The notes under the pieces were generated by a model. That model was not told where the DNA came from, searched no databases, and saw nothing but the letters and a program-made list of their open reading frames with translations. A DNA stretch of 64,000 bases from Aspidiotus rigidus (taxonomy: Eukaryota > Arthropoda > Insecta > Hemiptera > Diaspididae), in the NCBI GenBank assembly GCA_035079385.1, contig JAVHKY010000004.1, forward strand, positions 19,313,001-19,377,000, given 5' to 3'. Shown here in pieces: positions 25,585 through 37,140 of this stretch. A program made the translations under genes and the position numbers. The stretch's first letter is position 1. Each line of letters starts with the position of its first letter.

Positions 25585-27765
25585 GCCTATCTTACGCCAA
25601 TTTGGCCAAAGGCCTCGCAACCAACGTTATTACGTTATTATGGTGCGGTTTTACAGGTCTACACTTCCCACGGTGACCAAGTCCGGCTTGGGAAGGTGAC
25701 GAAATCAAGCGCTATTATTACTACAAAATTCGTTTCACTTTTATTTTCCGTGCGCGTGTATGCTTGAGATAGGGGATGTCGGTTTAGCCGGTTAACCGCG
25801 TCTTCACGACGCTGAACCAGTTCCACAACTTTCCCGTCTCGCGCATAAGCCCGTTCGAACGTTTAGATACTGCCGGTAATCTTCACTCCCAGATTAACCG
25901 ACTCGTTGTTGATACGGGTTGATCAGCTCAGTGACGTTAACAGATAACACGATGGTAGAAGTGAATGTTCGTGAATTAACCTGTTACTGTTAACGTTTAC
26001 TCGTAGCTGGGGTCGAACCGCGGACCTTCGGAATACAAGGCCGTGATCTTACCACTACGCCACTGAGCCGCCGGACAGGCTAATAAATCCTCCCTAAAAT
26101 CCTTAGATAAAATTCAATCTACAGCACTACGTTTAGCTTTCGGTACCTTACAGACTAGCCCCACTCTCAGCCTATGCGCTGAGGCAGGAATTCCCCCTCT
26201 AGAATTCCGCTCATTATCGATTACAGTCAATTTTCCCGTCTGCAGCCCATTTTCCCCATCTTTTTACCTACCACCTCTCTCTCCTACCCAAAATTCTCTA
26301 CTCCTCTCTAGAATCTCATATTGACCATCATCTCGAATTTCAGCCCCTTCTCCGCCCTCCGTGGACATTCTCATCACTGGAGGCCGGATTTTTCGGCACT
26401 AAAAATGAAAAGTTTCAGCACTTAATGTTGCATTTTCGGCATTATTCGGCATTTAAAAAAAAATCGATAAAAACATTCGTTTTCAGTGCTTTTACGAATT
26501 CATGATCAACATTTTTCAAATTACGACCTAAATTACACAATTTTGACCAAATAAACGATTTTTGAGGATTAATCTCACCAATAAAAAATCCTGGCAATTT
26601 TTCAAACAATTTTTAATTTTTCAACGTTCAACTTAAAATAATATTTTCAAAAAAAAAAAAAAACTTCAATTTTCATCAAAATCTATATTTCAAGCAAAAC
26701 TAAGCAAATTTTGTCCCAAATTTTATAATTTCAGACGATATTTAACTAAATGGTCATTTTCGGCCTTGTTCGGTTTTAAGCCCTTTTTTCGGCATTTATT
26801 CAATTTTAGGCATTCTTTGGCAAAATAAAAATTTTTTCCCAGCCCCCTAAGCTATGAAATTAACTTCTATCTAATTTTCAGCCACTCGCCTCTTCAGGAA
26901 ATGATTCGGCAAATGCCGAGAAATCCGGGCTCTACTCATCACCAACCTGTGCCTTACAGATGGTTCCAAATCGGACTCCAAAACTGGCTGCGCCTTCTCC
27001 ATCAAGATTGGAGTCTCGCACTTTCGTTTGAAAAACTCAACCTGTATATATTTTGCCGAACTATCTGCAATCTATGCCTGCTTTACTCATTTCACTCTTC
27101 TTCCTCGACCCTGAAAATTCCTCCTGCTCTCTCACTCTCTCCAAGCCTTGAAACACCCTTACTCTTCCGATCCTATCGTATAGCGCATTCTCATAATTCT
27201 GCACACTTAATATCTTCCCTTCTTCAATTGTTTTCCTCTGGATCCCTGATAATATCGGTCTACCGGAACACGACCAGTGGACCTCGCTGTTAAGTAAGCC
27301 TTACTTCTTCCCTCAATAACTGATCGCTCCTCTTCTCCGGCCTATGACTTAAAAATCATTCTACCGTTCACAAATTACCTCATCATGGCACAACCTCTGG
27401 TCTTCTCAACCCTGCAACAAACTTCGTTCAATCAAAAAATACGCGACCCCCTGGTCCTCTTCAATCTGTCCCTCATACCGCGAAGAAATAGTTGTAACTC
27501 GACTACGAATTGGACACACTTGCCTAACCCACTCCTTTCTTATCCTTGGACTCTCTGCCCCTCCATTTACGTTTTCACCTGCCCTTCTCTCATTAACATC
27601 AGGTACTCATTTTCTGTTTCCTCCCATACCCGTCTGCTCTTTCCAATAATTCGGAAACCATAACCAACACCTTGAACTTCCTTCGATCCAGCCGAACATC
27701 TCTCCCCCCCCCCGAGCTAATGACCCGTAGAGTAGATGAACAGCTCGTTAAAAAAAAAAAAAAAA
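25385..27765 (+). pseudogene. Decayed LINE retrotransposon with nested insertions
   Basis: The 3' part of a non-LTR retrotransposon, readable in pieces. A reverse-transcriptase tail (LLLQLYNLVICSQLDYGSPIYG) runs up to 25540 and resumes after a SINE at about 26087 with IQSTALRLAFGTLQTSPTLSL. An RNase H domain starts near 26950 (LTDGSKSDSKTGCAF, then FAELSAIYACF), and the C-terminal motif RLRIGHTCLTHSFL lies near 27500. It ends in a poly(A) run near 27750. A second AT-rich insert with repeated TTCGGCATT words occupies about 26385-26895. Stops and frameshifts make it non-functional. RNase H after RT suggests the I/Jockey branch, and the 9.8-10.9 kb copy looks like kin. Confidence 0.8.
25544..26072 (-). 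mobile_element. tRNA-derived SINE inserted in the LINE
   Basis: Read on the minus strand, it begins GGCGGCTCAGTGGCGTAGTG, which contains an RNA polymerase III A box (TGGCGTAGTGG). It continues to GGTTCGACCCC, a good B box, some 45 bases further on, so the head is tRNA-like. The 3' end is a (TTA)n tail, seen as (TAA)n from 25544. Identical 14-bp direct repeats GGACAGGCTAATAA flank it at 25530-25543 and 26073-26086, the target-site duplication of L1-type retroposition. The host LINE reading frame resumes right after. Confidence 0.85.
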
Positions 27766-28964
27766 GTACCGGTAGTTTACATGACTCTTATAAATCTTGA
27801 GTATCATTGTTACTATAAATTTTACATATAGGCCTATTCAACGAAAGAACACGACTTAGGATATTTTAATCGATGTTATCTCAAAAATGACGTTTTCCCT
27901 TCTTGTTTGTTTTCAGGTTGATTGTTTTAAAAATTAACGTTCTCTGTGATATTCTTCGATTTCCGGAGGATGAAAAATTGTACCGGCAGTTCGATCCCAG
28001 ATTCTATACCTAATTATTATAATTCTATTCGAAAGAATAGACAAGTTTTTATTTTCTTTTTTTATTTTTCGTCTCGAGAAATCGGTATCGTGTAGGTATG
28101 TACGAAGGCTGCAAATAGAGGCTTTCATCTCTTCGAATTGTGTTTCAGTGCTTACCTATAAATGTTATAAATTTTAGTCAAAACTCTTATTATTGTGTAT
28201 CTTATTGTTGTCCATCCTCAGTGATTCACTTTTCCTTTAGGTGTAACTTATGTTTGTATCCTTATTACAGTAGCATTTAATACGAAGCTCCTGTTGAACG
28301 TGCATTTTTAATTGTGTGTTAAGTTAACGTCGTAAACGCTGTAGAAACTCTTTTTTTTATTTGAATTAGAAAGTTTTATTAAATTACAGTGAAAAATGTG
28401 CTTTGTCTAGACTATTGTGAGAAAGTATTCCAAGATCTGTAGATTTATGTGTCTGCCCTCTCCGAACACTTCGATATTATTTTTTCTTCGACTTTTCATA
28501 ATTCATTTTTGACGCTGATAAAGAAGAAACGACTTCCTGTTGTTACGACCCGTGAATGGTCAACTTTACATTCAGCGAATGTCTTTGATGTTGGTGCCGT
28601 CTACTCTCGAGTCAACTTTCAACCACCGTGATGAATTAAAAAGCTAGTCTCCTGACCAGCTTGGTTGTCTGTAAGCCTATGATACTTGAACTGAACTAAA
28701 CTACGCTAGTCTACGGCTTTTATAGACGCGGCGTATGATCCGTAATCTTGAGTAATGACGCGCGCTGTCACAATTTCATGAGTCGCGTCGCATACGCCGC
28801 TCCAGTGCGATCGGCTGTTGAAGGAACAGCTGCTCTACGTTTGAGGAAAAGGTAGTGCTCCAAAGAAAGGTAGCGTTGGAAGGAGGCCGTAACACTGTTG
28901 ATGCGAAAAAAATGAAGATCATATTTCTTGTCTCCTACATGGCTTTTGAGGTAAGGAAAGATTT

Positions 28965-29670
28965 TGTATAATTCTAGAGTCGTTCCCGGGAGATCGGCGA
29001 GGTAGAAAGAAATGGAGAAAAAAACACGCTGCCTACTTCGTTAGGTGTCTTATGGGTGTTTTTTTGTTTATATTTTTTCTATATAAAGATTAAAATATTT
29101 GCTCCTCACCACCTTGGAAGTGTGAGCTCGAAAGTACATATTTTTTTAAGTTCCCCTCTATCAGAAACAGCTCAATATTCGAAATTTTAACAAGTCCCCC
29201 TTCTATCATACATTGCTCGGATGTCGAAATTTTAACATCAGGGAACCTGTTCTATGGGTGTGCTTTTCGAAAATCTTGTCCTACGCTGTACAAAATACGT
29301 CGTGCACCGTCCGGCCAAAACAAAGGGGGTCCGAGTCTAACATCATTGTCGAAAATGGTGTAAGTCCCCTTCCTCTCATATATAGTTCGGATTGGACTTA
29401 GAAGAATTTCAACTTTCGAGCCATGATATAATATGGGAGAGGGACTTGGAAAAATGTCGACTCTCAAACTTTAATATACGATAGGAGAGGAACTCAAGAG
29501 AAACGACGGCTTCCTTGACGAAGTTGAACGAGGAACGCGGGAAACCTGTTCTATGGGTTGAATTGGATTTGGTACTACGTTTTCCTGAGTCTTTGTATAC
29601 TCATAATTTTAGTGTCGTTCTCGGGAGATCGGCGAGGTAGAAAGGAATGAAAACTCACAGTCTACTTCGT
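28965..29670. repeat. Direct repeats flanking a satellite-element fragment
   Basis: Segments at about 28965-29042 and 29594-29670 share CGGGAGATCGGCGAGGTAGA followed by AAG and a CTACTTCGTTAG tail. Between them lie degraded 45-bp units and both termini of the satellite-bearing element (AGGGAACCTGTTCTATGGGTG near 29238 and CTTGACGAAGTTGAACGAGG near 29512). Either the element inserted between pre-existing repeats, or the flank was duplicated with it. Confidence 0.6.
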
Positions 29671-31484
29671 TAGCTCTTCAGGGTTACCTTCACCAGCAAC
29701 TGGTTTACTTTCTAACGCGAAGACTACTTTCCTCTTTGTGGTAAAAGAATCGAAACGATGTACCACATTAGATCGGTGAACAAAATCGAAAGGCTGAGGA
29801 AGAAGAAGAAAAAGGAGAAGGGAAAAAAAGATTGGAACTGGTTCGTGATTCGTTCCGAGCACGAACCTAAAAACCAATGTATCCTTAATAAAAAAATTAC
29901 AATTAAGAAAAAACAAATGGTTTTAAACGTAAGAAATTTAATTTTCAATAATACAATAAAACAATTATTCTGCCGCGTAAAAAGAATAGGTGGGTACTGT
30001 CAAATAAAACGACTTTTATTTGTGCAAAGATTTTGAACAAATAACAAGAAAAAGTAGGCTTTTCCTACACATTCACGTGAACAAAGGTTTGGACTACCTC
30101 GTTTTGACTCTGTTTATTTGATGTTTCAACATTCTTCTCTTTTTAAAGCAGGGCACTCACATTTATTTTGTAATATATATTTTTTGAACATTTTTACAAT
30201 ATAATAAAGTACCAGTCGTTTTTTAATGGAAATTTCATTGGGCTCCTAGTCTAAAATAATAATGAAAAATACAAAATAAAACAAAAAATATTCTCTCTTC
30301 AGGGCCGGATTAAGAGAATTTCCATAGGGAGGCCAGCGGTGGTGGGGGCCCCAAAAATTTCTCGCCTTCGCTTCGCGACGGCTTTAATCTGCATACATTC
30401 GTTTGCATTGGTTATTGAGCACAGTCATAAAATACAAGTATCGTCACATCATAAAAACAGGAATAAGTTACAAACACGCGCAATTATTAATAATTTGCAC
30501 GCGACAAAAAAGATTTCCTGAACATCTTCTGGTACCCTCAGCATCCGATCGACTTTGAACAGCATTTCGCCCCAAAAACAACGCATCATCCTTGTGTTGT
30601 AATTCGCGTGATCCTCTCTAAATCCAGTAATCGATTGATTTTTCAAAAGGAGCTTTCCATAAGCCAACGTCTGCACTGAAATTTGCGTCATCCATATCGA
30701 CATCCATTTCTGGCCTTTCAATTTGTGCACTCACATTTGGTTGATTTTCCATGGCAATTAGTGTTGAAACGGAGATATCGGTTATGATGGGTTCATTTGT
30801 TTCATGTTAAGGTTGACGTAGACGCAGAGGTAGGGGTAGAAGTAGAAGTAGAACTAGGAGTGACTGTGTCCACAGTCTTACAAGAGGATGACTGAAGACT
30901 ACTACTAGAGCTAGTATTTTGGTCCAGGAATCTTTGGAAAAAATTCACAATTCTTGGAATTTTCAAGACTTTTTTTTCTAAATTTTTCATCATGATCTTT
31001 CTTTTTTGCAGCACTAATTTTGTAAGGACGATGTCTAATATGTCTATCATATTTTCTATCCATAATGTATGAAAAAAGAATCGAGGTCAGAAAAAAAAAG
31101 ACGGCTTCCTTAACGAAGTTAAACGAGGAACGCAGGGAGCCTGTTTTATGAGTCAAATGGGATTTGGTATTGAAAATTCAATGAAGCCTAGACCTAGATA
31201 AAGCTAGTCTAAAGAAGGCCTATAGACCTACTATAAGCCCAGTACATATAAAAAAATTTTCTGGCATAGCCAAATAAATGAAGATCATGTTCCATGTCTT
31301 TTATATTTTATCAGTCATCTTGAAATATTTCAGTCTAGGCTTCTACTAGGTCAAGTGTTCGTGAGATATTATTCGTTTACCCCTTTACCTATCTTGGCGT
31401 CGTATAAGTCTTGTATGAGAAATATTTTGAGGTAATTGTGGGTATTCTATATTTTGAGGTATCAACTTTCGTGGGGCGAACGAG

Positions 31485-31514
31485 TGAATTAATTATTTAA
31501 TTATTTAATATCAT

Positions 31515-31545
<31 letters not shown>

Positions 31546-31840
31546 TTAATAATTATTATTATTACGCGGGGTGTACTCGCGAATTTCTGAATCACACGCG
31601 GGGTAGAGATGTGCACGGACGCACGCTTGCACGGACGCACGGTAATTAATTATTTAATTATTTAATTATTTGATTATTTAATTATTTAATTATTTAATTA
31701 TTTAATTATTTAATTATTTAATTATTTAATTATTTAATTATTTAATTATTTAATTATTTAATTATTTAATTAATAATTAATTAATTAATATAATTATTTA
31801 TTATTATTACGCGGGGTGTACTCGCGAATTTCTGAATCAC
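31485..31840. repeat. ATTTAATTATTTAATT array between 40-bp direct repeats
   Basis: A long run of TTTAATTA-type short tandem repeat, preceded by (ATTT)n. It is bracketed by two identical 40-bp copies of a segment containing ACGCGGGGTGTACTCGCGAA, at 31556-31595 and 31801-31840. The second copy abuts the start of the Penelope-like open frame. Confidence 0.85.
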
Positions 31841-32945
31841 CACCCAACGTACCTCCTCGAACCAGGTGTTACTTAATCATATTCCCTACTGGCACAGGTA
31901 CGTTGATGACGTTCTATGTACCTGGACTGGTCACCCAGATCTCCTTGGTGAGTTTCTGAGGTATCTCAATTCCTGGTACCCTTCCATCAAATTTACGTTG
32001 GAAATAGGGGTATTTTCCATCAACTTTTTGGATTTATCGATCTCTATAATAGACGGTATCCATAAGTTTGGAATTTACAGGAAAGATACTACGACCGATG
32101 TTTTAGTCCACGGTGGTTCGTTCGGTCCTGTTGCTCATAAGATGGCTGCTTTTCATAGCCTAGTTCACAGACTGACTCGTATTCCGTTGAGTCAATCTGC
32201 TTTTAAGAAAGAATTACTTACCATAAAACACCTGGCTAGAGTGAATGGAGTCAATGTCGACGTTGACGTGATGGTTCGGAGGAAAGTTACGAGGAGCCTT
32301 CTTGATTCCACCATCTCCCTCCCCCGAGACACGATCCGTGATCGCCGTTTGCGTTGGATCAGTCTCCCTTTCCTGGGGAATTTCTCCCAGCAATTGGGTC
32401 GGGCCCTTCGCCCGTTTGGTTTCAGACCCGCGTTTTACAACCTCACCACAGTCAAGAGGTTGTTTGTGAGACTGAAGGATCCCATACCGGTTGATGAAAG
32501 GAGTGGTGTTTATAAGATGGAATGTGAGGATTGTGGAGGCTTTTATATTGGTGAGACCAGCCGCCAGATGAAAGTTAGAGTAGCTGAGCACCTGAAGTCT
32601 TGGAAGAAGGGACGCTTAGGGGAGTCAGCTTTCGCTGATCATTTGATTAACAGTGGCCACAGTTTCCGCGAGGGATCCGAAAAGCTCCTCCATAAGGAAA
32701 ATTCCTACCGTAAACGTATCGCCCTCGAGAATATAGAGATAATGCGTCACCTCAACACTGACGGTATCACTATACTCAACTCGTACATTCCGGAAGATGG
32801 CTTGATCGAACAGGTTTATGATTCACACCGTGATTTCTCGTTCGGACGATCTTAATACCTCTTTCTTCTCATTCGTTCGTCAGTTGCTTTCATTTCAGGT
32901 TTGAAGATGGTTGTTTAACCGAAAGCGCTCCCTTCGTTTTTATTT
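31841..32945 (+). CDS. Penelope-like element, RT tail plus GIY-YIG endonuclease
   Basis: Open frame from at least 31866 to 32855. Residues near the start carry RYVDDVL, the YxDD catalytic motif of reverse transcriptase, so the upstream RT fingers and palm are missing and the copy is 5'-truncated. After a thumb-like region comes a GIY-YIG endonuclease. It has SGVYKMECEDC with a CxxC pair, FYIGETSRQ with the invariant arginine following, GESAFADHLINSGHSF and a downstream Glu in ALENIEI. This RT plus GIY-YIG order defines Penelope-like retroelements. The ORF is intact to its stop, so the insertion is fairly young or was once selected. It sits inside the hAT relic. It is 63-bp-inverted-repeat-free, unlike the copy at 59.6 kb. 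Confidence 0.88.
32901..32930 (+). other. Conserved 3' hairpin of Penelope-like element
   Basis: After the stop codon lies TTGAAGATGG, then TTGTTTAACC, then GAAAGCGCTC. GGTT pairs with AACC around a GTTT loop, and GAAAGCGCT follows. The other Penelope-like copy (60584-60595) has GGCT/AGCC in the same place, a compensatory pair change. The GA-rich strand, stem and GAAA order recalls the hammerhead cores known in Penelope-like elements, but the catalytic core is not intact here. Confidence 0.5.
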
Positions 32946-33580
32946 TCTGCGATTTGCATTTGTTTACTCTCCCCTTGGAGTATTCGTTTTTTCGTTTATG
33001 ATTTCAGAAGTTCCTACACAAGGAGTAAATTACTAAATAAAGCTTTCTTTCAAGTTAATGGAGAGATTGGCATTAGGTAACGCATATTCTGATTTCTGTT
33101 TTCCTCTCTGCACACCGACGTCTACACCTCCGACTGCTGTTCCAAGGGTGTTTGTAGGGGCGTTGAACGTCATAAGTATTACTACACACCGACGTGTCTC
33201 GATGCAGCGGCATGTTGAAACTTGAAGTTAGGCTTACAGTGATCTTTTGTTCACAGCCAATAACGCCTCACACTTTCTCAGTATTTTCTGGGAGACGTGC
33301 CGCCAGTTGAGTTATTGATTTTAGATACGTCATACGAGCACACTAACCCCTACCCTCCACAACTGATGGTAAAACTAAACGCAAAAATTGTATTGCTAGA
33401 AAGTAAAATACGTACTTAGGTATTTCAATTTGTAAAAGCGTACTCGTGTAACAATGAAAAACTGCATTTTAGAAATGCTTTTCTGTATTTTTCTCATTTT
33501 TTCTTCTCTTTTTCTTTTCTTTTTTTCCTTCTCTTTTGGTGGGGGCCTTGGCCCCCTTGGCCCCCCTCATTACGGCCCTG

Positions 33581-36193
33581 CCCTCTTAATTTTAGTCCCA
33601 TAGATAATATTTCCGATGTCACCGTAATATTCTACCAGGACAATACCTGGTTCCGACGGTTGGGCTACTTTACTCAAGTGACCACGTGGAAGATTTTCGG
33701 ATTTTTTTTTTTTTTTTTTTTTCAAGCTATTTCTATTGGTCTTGCAAAAAGTGCAAAGGATTTTTCTTCAGATTGACGTAAGTAGTAAATCATTTTTTTC
33801 CCCTTTCTTTTCCAGTAGATCGGTAAGAAGAATTCCTCCATATCGTTCCGTTAAAAATATGTCGTTGAAATTACAAGTCCAAAAATCAAAATAATAGAAC
33901 AACGTTCTTTTCAAACAAGCGAACAATATAGTCAACATGAATTTTTTGTAGTAAATAAACATGAGCATAATCGATAAAACTATATCTTTAGATATAAATT
34001 GATGGGCTATTCTAAAATTATCTTTCGATATAACTAATAGTGATGAAAATCGAAATCAAAACATATAAAAACCATGAATGTCATCAATGATTACACAGAT
34101 TGTTAATACGATTTTTTTAAAGTAAATCTACCTACTCCCTTAGAGACAACGTTTTATTGATAACACAAAGCAATAAAATTACCAAGTTTATGAATTTGTC
34201 TTCTCTTAAATTATACCAATTATACCTTGAAACCAAAATAATACCTAATAATGAAAATAGAAGTCAAACCTATAAAAACCCTGTAACCATCATTAATGAA
34301 TAAAAGAATGATCCCACTTTAACTTACCAAAATATTAATTAAAAAGATAAGGAAAAATAAAAATCTACGACAAAGAAAAAGCTTGTTGCATTTTGTGTTG
34401 TTTTATTTGTGGTATGCTCTAGGTGATGCAATTGTACTTAAGTGTTATATCGGTTACAATTCCTAAGAACTAAAAGAGGAGACTTATAAACTTATTGAGA
34501 GATTGTCACGAACTGAGGTAAATAATAAAAACACTTCTGGATATGTAACCTTGTTTATCGATGCTTTGTGTCCAGGCGGTGGTCGAAAGAAGCGAAGCTT
34601 AAGACGATATCACCCCCCCCCCTAAGAATATTTCACAGGGAATGTCTCACAGAATCTTAGGTACCGGAGAAAAGAAAATGTGGAAACGACAAAGCGGACA
34701 AGATACCGCAGTCCTGCCATACGGCCGTCGTACTATTCGCCAACTCAGAAGCTACTCCGGCGTAACTTCTGCGGACTATTGCGGTGAGTCGATCATGTGC
34801 TGTGCTGATCTCCACGAACGAAATGTCGACGCTACCGATTCGGGGAATGATTTCATCCGCCTCTGCGGCGCTTACTTTGACCAGACCCCGTCGGTATCTA
34901 ATATTTCGATCTTATTTAGTAACAGGTTTATCATTCGTCGAATTCATAAGATCACATCAACGAGACGTCTGAAGAAGGCAAAAAGGATCATCGCTCTTAC
35001 TATAGTGATATAAACGTCAATTGGATTTATTTTGACCTATATCTACTTCATAAGCTGATTTAGAAAGTTATATGTACAGAAAGAACGGGTCCTCCATTTT
35101 CTATAAAAACTGATTCAACGAGAGAGAAAGTATATTGAATCCAGGGATGATCATATCGTTTTCATTATAATTAGGTGCTAATAAAAAGTTTTCCTATGCC
35201 TTTTTCTTTTTATGATCCTGCTGAAGATTTGGAATACTCTCGGATTCCAATGGTGATAACCATTATAAGTAATTTGGTGGTCAACACCCAGTAGAACTAC
35301 GTAATTTTTGTTCTTCGACCTACTGGTGAGCTATAGTACCTTGTTTAATCAAAAATTAGATAAATGTTGCCATTAACACACTCACAGACAAATGTAAAAC
35401 CTTAAGACTCGAGGAGACGGGTTCTAACTAGAGTCGATGCTACGGTCCTGGTGATGGAAATAATAACTACTGCTCTATTCGGTGCAGAACAGGATGGGAC
35501 CTACCATCCTGTGGAACCATTGTAGCTGTGAGTAGCATAGGCAAAGAAGAACCCCCACATGTACCTATGCTAGTCGCTTCCGCACAGTGAATGAGGTCAC
35601 TCGTCTCCAATTTATGGCATACTATGCAGTCACTTGCGGCTCCAAGAACAAGATTATGCAACGACAAGAGGGAACTTCCTTGTCCCAAAAGGAGCAGTCT
35701 GACAACCCGTACTTCCCCTGATAATCCCTTACGTATGAAATGAGTGACCAAGAAGCACGTGAAAATGAGAAGATTGGGTCAGTAATGTGTGAGGGAACTT
35801 CAACTGCAACTTTAATTCGATATTTAAAAAAGAAAAAATGAATCTTGTGAGAATAAGAAGGCATACATTCTCTGAAACATGATCGTTTTCATCGAAGTTC
35901 GTGAATCAAACAATAAAAAAAATTTAGAAGTCTCCTCTTTTTTGTTTTACTTATCAATTCGTTCTGTGTCTCACTTTCTTGGCAACTTGACTTCTTTTTG
36001 CCAAAACTACAGCAATTTCTAAATATATTTCTACCAATAAATGAACTCTTAAAATTTTAAACATATGGATACAATGTGCGATGTTGTAATCTAAAGAATC
36101 GATCGGATCCAAAAAATGAGAAATGTACTGGTACCTAACTTTCTCAATATTTTATCAACGAAAATAGCTCGCTAAAAATTTCATTCACTCATA
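33581..36193. other. Stretch without a recognised gene
   Basis: No supported gene. A GC-richer island at 34640-34900 has open frames on both strands but no domain I recognise. The minus-strand ORFs at 35467-35864 also resemble nothing known to me. A canonical AATAAA for the upstream synthetase is not seen in the first 300 bases past its stop at 36194. Confidence 0.4.
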
Positions 36194-37140
36194 TTATCGT
36201 TTTGTCATACATTTTTCAAAAGGCTCGTGACTTTTGAATAGCCCTTCACTAATTTTTGCCCCCAAACTTTTCCTCAATTTCGGGTCCTCTATCATCGTTA
36301 TATGATTTCCTTTTATGGAAATGACGCGAATATTTCTCGACGGAGAGTATACTTCCCAGCCCAACTTTGACATTCTAAATATCTCTTTTTGTTTGTTCAT
36401 ATGATCTTTTAGCTTATTTTGTAAGCAAACATGACCTGGAGTAAATTCGTCGAACTCTGTCGCTTTGAATAAATTCACTGGAAATGACAGGGTATTTATT
36501 TTGTAAGACTCTACCATTTTTCCATACGAGTAAATCTGTTTCCATAGTTGAATATCTCTTTCTATATCTATAATTTTCATTTCAACGCTAATCTTTTTTA
36601 TTTCTTCGATAACTCCTGCGAGATCCATTTTGCTCATGAAATCCCACCATACTGGGTCATTAACAATTTTGGGAAAAACATTACTCTTTGTAATAAAACT
36701 GAGGAAGGAATCTGTTTCCTCGAACTCCATTTTACAGTACGGAGGGTACGTATCGATCAAGCCTACATACTGAACGATATGATGATCAAATTGACCGCTC
36801 GTGAGCTGATGAGCTATTTCATACGCAAGGATACCACCAGAGGAATACCCAGCAATAGCATATGGTCCGTTGGCTTGAACACTTTTCATTATACGAATCA
36901 TTCTGCTGGCCATTTTTTCCATACTTTGTGATAGATTTTCTTCAAGCTTTGGCCATGGCAGAATATAAACAGGGAAATTGCAATCTATGTGATGCATTAA
37001 TGAGAAAGCGTAAGAATGATTTCCTACGCCCGTGGGTACAAAAAATAGGGGGGTCTGACTACCGAAACCACGAGCCGGAATCGCGTAGTCCATACGCAGA
37101 TGCCCAGTGCGATCAGCCTCAAATAAAGCGAGGTTGCTCA
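36194..37140 (-). other. NRPS terminal thioesterase domain
   Basis: Type I thioesterase of the alpha/beta-hydrolase fold that releases the peptide. TPLFFVPTGVG opens the domain, the nucleophile elbow is GYSSGG near 36840-36860, and a GNHITMIEDP motif near 36285-36315 supplies the catalytic histidine. A presence at the C-terminus and normal size (about 260 residues) mark a complete assembly line end. It is intact in frame but lies downstream of both lesions. Confidence 0.88.

Larger units (their letters stand above)
30300..33580 (-). mobile_element. Degenerate hAT transposon hosting younger insertions
   Basis: The outer ends read CAGGGCCGGATTAAG (30300) and, inverted, CATTACGGCCCTG (to 33580), typical of hAT elements of the TTF/ZMYM-transposase kind, which also have GGGGGCC runs just inside, as here. 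On the minus strand a broken N-terminal transposase is legible. It runs from a basic start near 31067 (MDRKYDRHIRHRPYK, then lysine-rich), through a serine/threonine spacer, to SADVGLWKAPFEKSIDYW near 30640. The catalytic core is absent. The target duplication is not convincing. A satellite-element end (31095-31240), an AT-rich array and a Penelope-like element lie inside. Confidence 0.55.

Noticed and set aside
25541..25585. Asparagine-repeat protein
   Set aside because: The Asn run is the (TAA)n tail of the SINE read in frame with the LINE fragment.
32901..32930. Active hammerhead ribozyme
   Set aside because: The CUGANGA core is not intact and an extra base separates it from the stem. Only a hairpin can be supported.
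34642..35013. Histone-H3-like degenerate reading near 34690-34830
   Set aside because: A few residues can be lined up across frames, but order and spacing fail over most of the histone fold. Similarity is not above chance by eye.
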